This document shows, one piece after another, positions 5,407 through 5,825 of a stretch of 5,825 bases of DNA (position 1 is the stretch's first letter; each line of letters opens with the position of its first letter). The position numbers were made by a program, and so were the translations under genes. Origin of the DNA: Anaerolineales bacterium (lineage in GTDB: Bacteria; Chloroflexota; Anaerolineae; Anaerolineales; Villigracilaceae); NCBI GenBank assembly GCA_029933275.1, contig JAOZOM010000117.1, forward strand, positions 1 to 5,825, read 5' to 3'. Under the pieces are notes generated by a model. That model saw nothing but the letters and a program-made list of their open reading frames with translations. It was not told where the DNA came from and made no database searches.

Positions 5407-5825
5407 ATGTCATTTTTAAACAAGAAAAATATCCCTTCCATAAAAAAAACAACGCCCCCACATTATCTAATTGTCTTCCTTGTCTACATTTTGATACTAA
5501 TCATCTTTAGTTCATTAATGCTTACGCTGAGGGTAAGAGACAGCATCTTATATTTATTGGCTATCCCACCTGTCATTGCGTCCTTTTACTACAATCGTTG
5601 GATACCCATAGCAATGATGGTAATGCTAATCGGAGATGGAATCTGGGTCACATCTATAGTCTCTGGTAATTTTGATGCCTCTCTGTACAGTATCGGATTT
5701 GCCGGATCAACAGTAATTGCGATAACACAAGCTATTTATGCCTTCAAAGTCTCAAAAGAAGCCCTACAACTAAGTGAAGAAAAATACCGCTTACTAACAG
5801 AATTAACCAAAGACGTGATTATTCG
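5407..5825 (+). CDS. Membrane protein N-terminus leading into a PAS-like segment, probable sensor kinase (partial)
   Basis: An open frame of 139 codons runs off the right edge without a stop. Residues 1-18 are polar and basic (MSFLNKKNIPSIKKTT). Four hydrophobic stretches follow, at about 19-39, 46-62, 64-87 and 94-113, which predicts four membrane helices with short loops. After the last helix the chain turns charged, and ALQLSEEKYRLLTELTKDVI (119-138) has the typical opening of a PAS domain, where SEEKYR is followed by a short helix. This arrangement is common in membrane-anchored histidine kinases and diguanylate cyclases; the output domain lies outside the window, so I assign only a signalling role. 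By hand count 5401-5820 is about 38% G+C, and the gene uses six ATA isoleucine codons in 139, unlike clpB, which may point to a different origin. Confidence 0.75.
   Translation, partial: MSFLNKKNIPSIKKTTPPHYLIVFLVYILILIIFSSLMLTLRVRDSILYLLAIPPVIASFYYNRWIPIAMMVMLIGDGIWVTSIVSGNFDASLYSIGFAGSTVIAITQAIYAFKVSKEALQLSEEKYRLLTELTKDVII

Noticed and set aside
5237..5461. Minus-strand 74-codon reading frame
   Set aside because: It overlaps the start of the membrane protein gene antisense, has no recognisable motif and only a distant AGGAAG upstream. It is best explained by AT-rich sequence.
5271..5510. Plus-strand 79-codon reading frame starting ATGATG
   Set aside because: There is no ribosome site before it, the composition is simple AT-rich, and it overlaps the better supported start at 5407 by about 100 bases in another frame.

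Overview
The window holds four protein genes, one cut by the right edge, plus about 660 bases of repeat-rich intergenic DNA. The three complete genes are housekeeping types: a THUMP-domain rRNA methyltransferase, the phosphate-transporter ATPase PstB, and the disaggregase ClpB. The stand-alone (YpsC-like) methyltransferase, mixed base composition and abundant palindromic intergenic repeats resemble an Anaerolineae-type Chloroflexota bacterium. That assignment is inference from general resemblance; no marker gene in the window proves it.

Layout. Bases 1-85 carry the inner part of a palindromic intergenic repeat that continues past the left edge. Positions 86-1225 (minus) encode the RlmL/YpsC-like methyltransferase and 1231-1998 (minus) encode PstB. 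The two are 5 bases apart and transcribed pstB first, so they probably form one unit. A 148-base divergent promoter region (1999-2146) separates them from clpB (2147-4744, plus), which has a strong ribosome binding site. From 4745 to 5406 I see no credible gene. The first half of that stretch is packed with inverted and direct repeats, and the second half is AT-rich. A membrane protein starts at 5407 and runs off the right end just as a PAS-like segment begins, so it is probably the N-terminus of a sensor kinase or similar signalling protein.

How the genes relate. ClpB rescues aggregated proteins together with DnaK. PstB powers high-affinity phosphate uptake, but its partners PstS, PstC, PstA and PhoU are not visible here. 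The methyltransferase modifies 23S rRNA. I see no functional system joining them beyond the pstB-methyltransferase pairing.

I found no clear new system. The observations most worth checking are: departures from consensus in the methyltransferase catalytic motif (NFPY) and in the PstB signature and Walker B motifs (LSLGQ, DES); a 21-base perfect hairpin inside the clpB coding sequence; and the nested palindromic repeats after clpB, which look like REP- or MITE-type elements.
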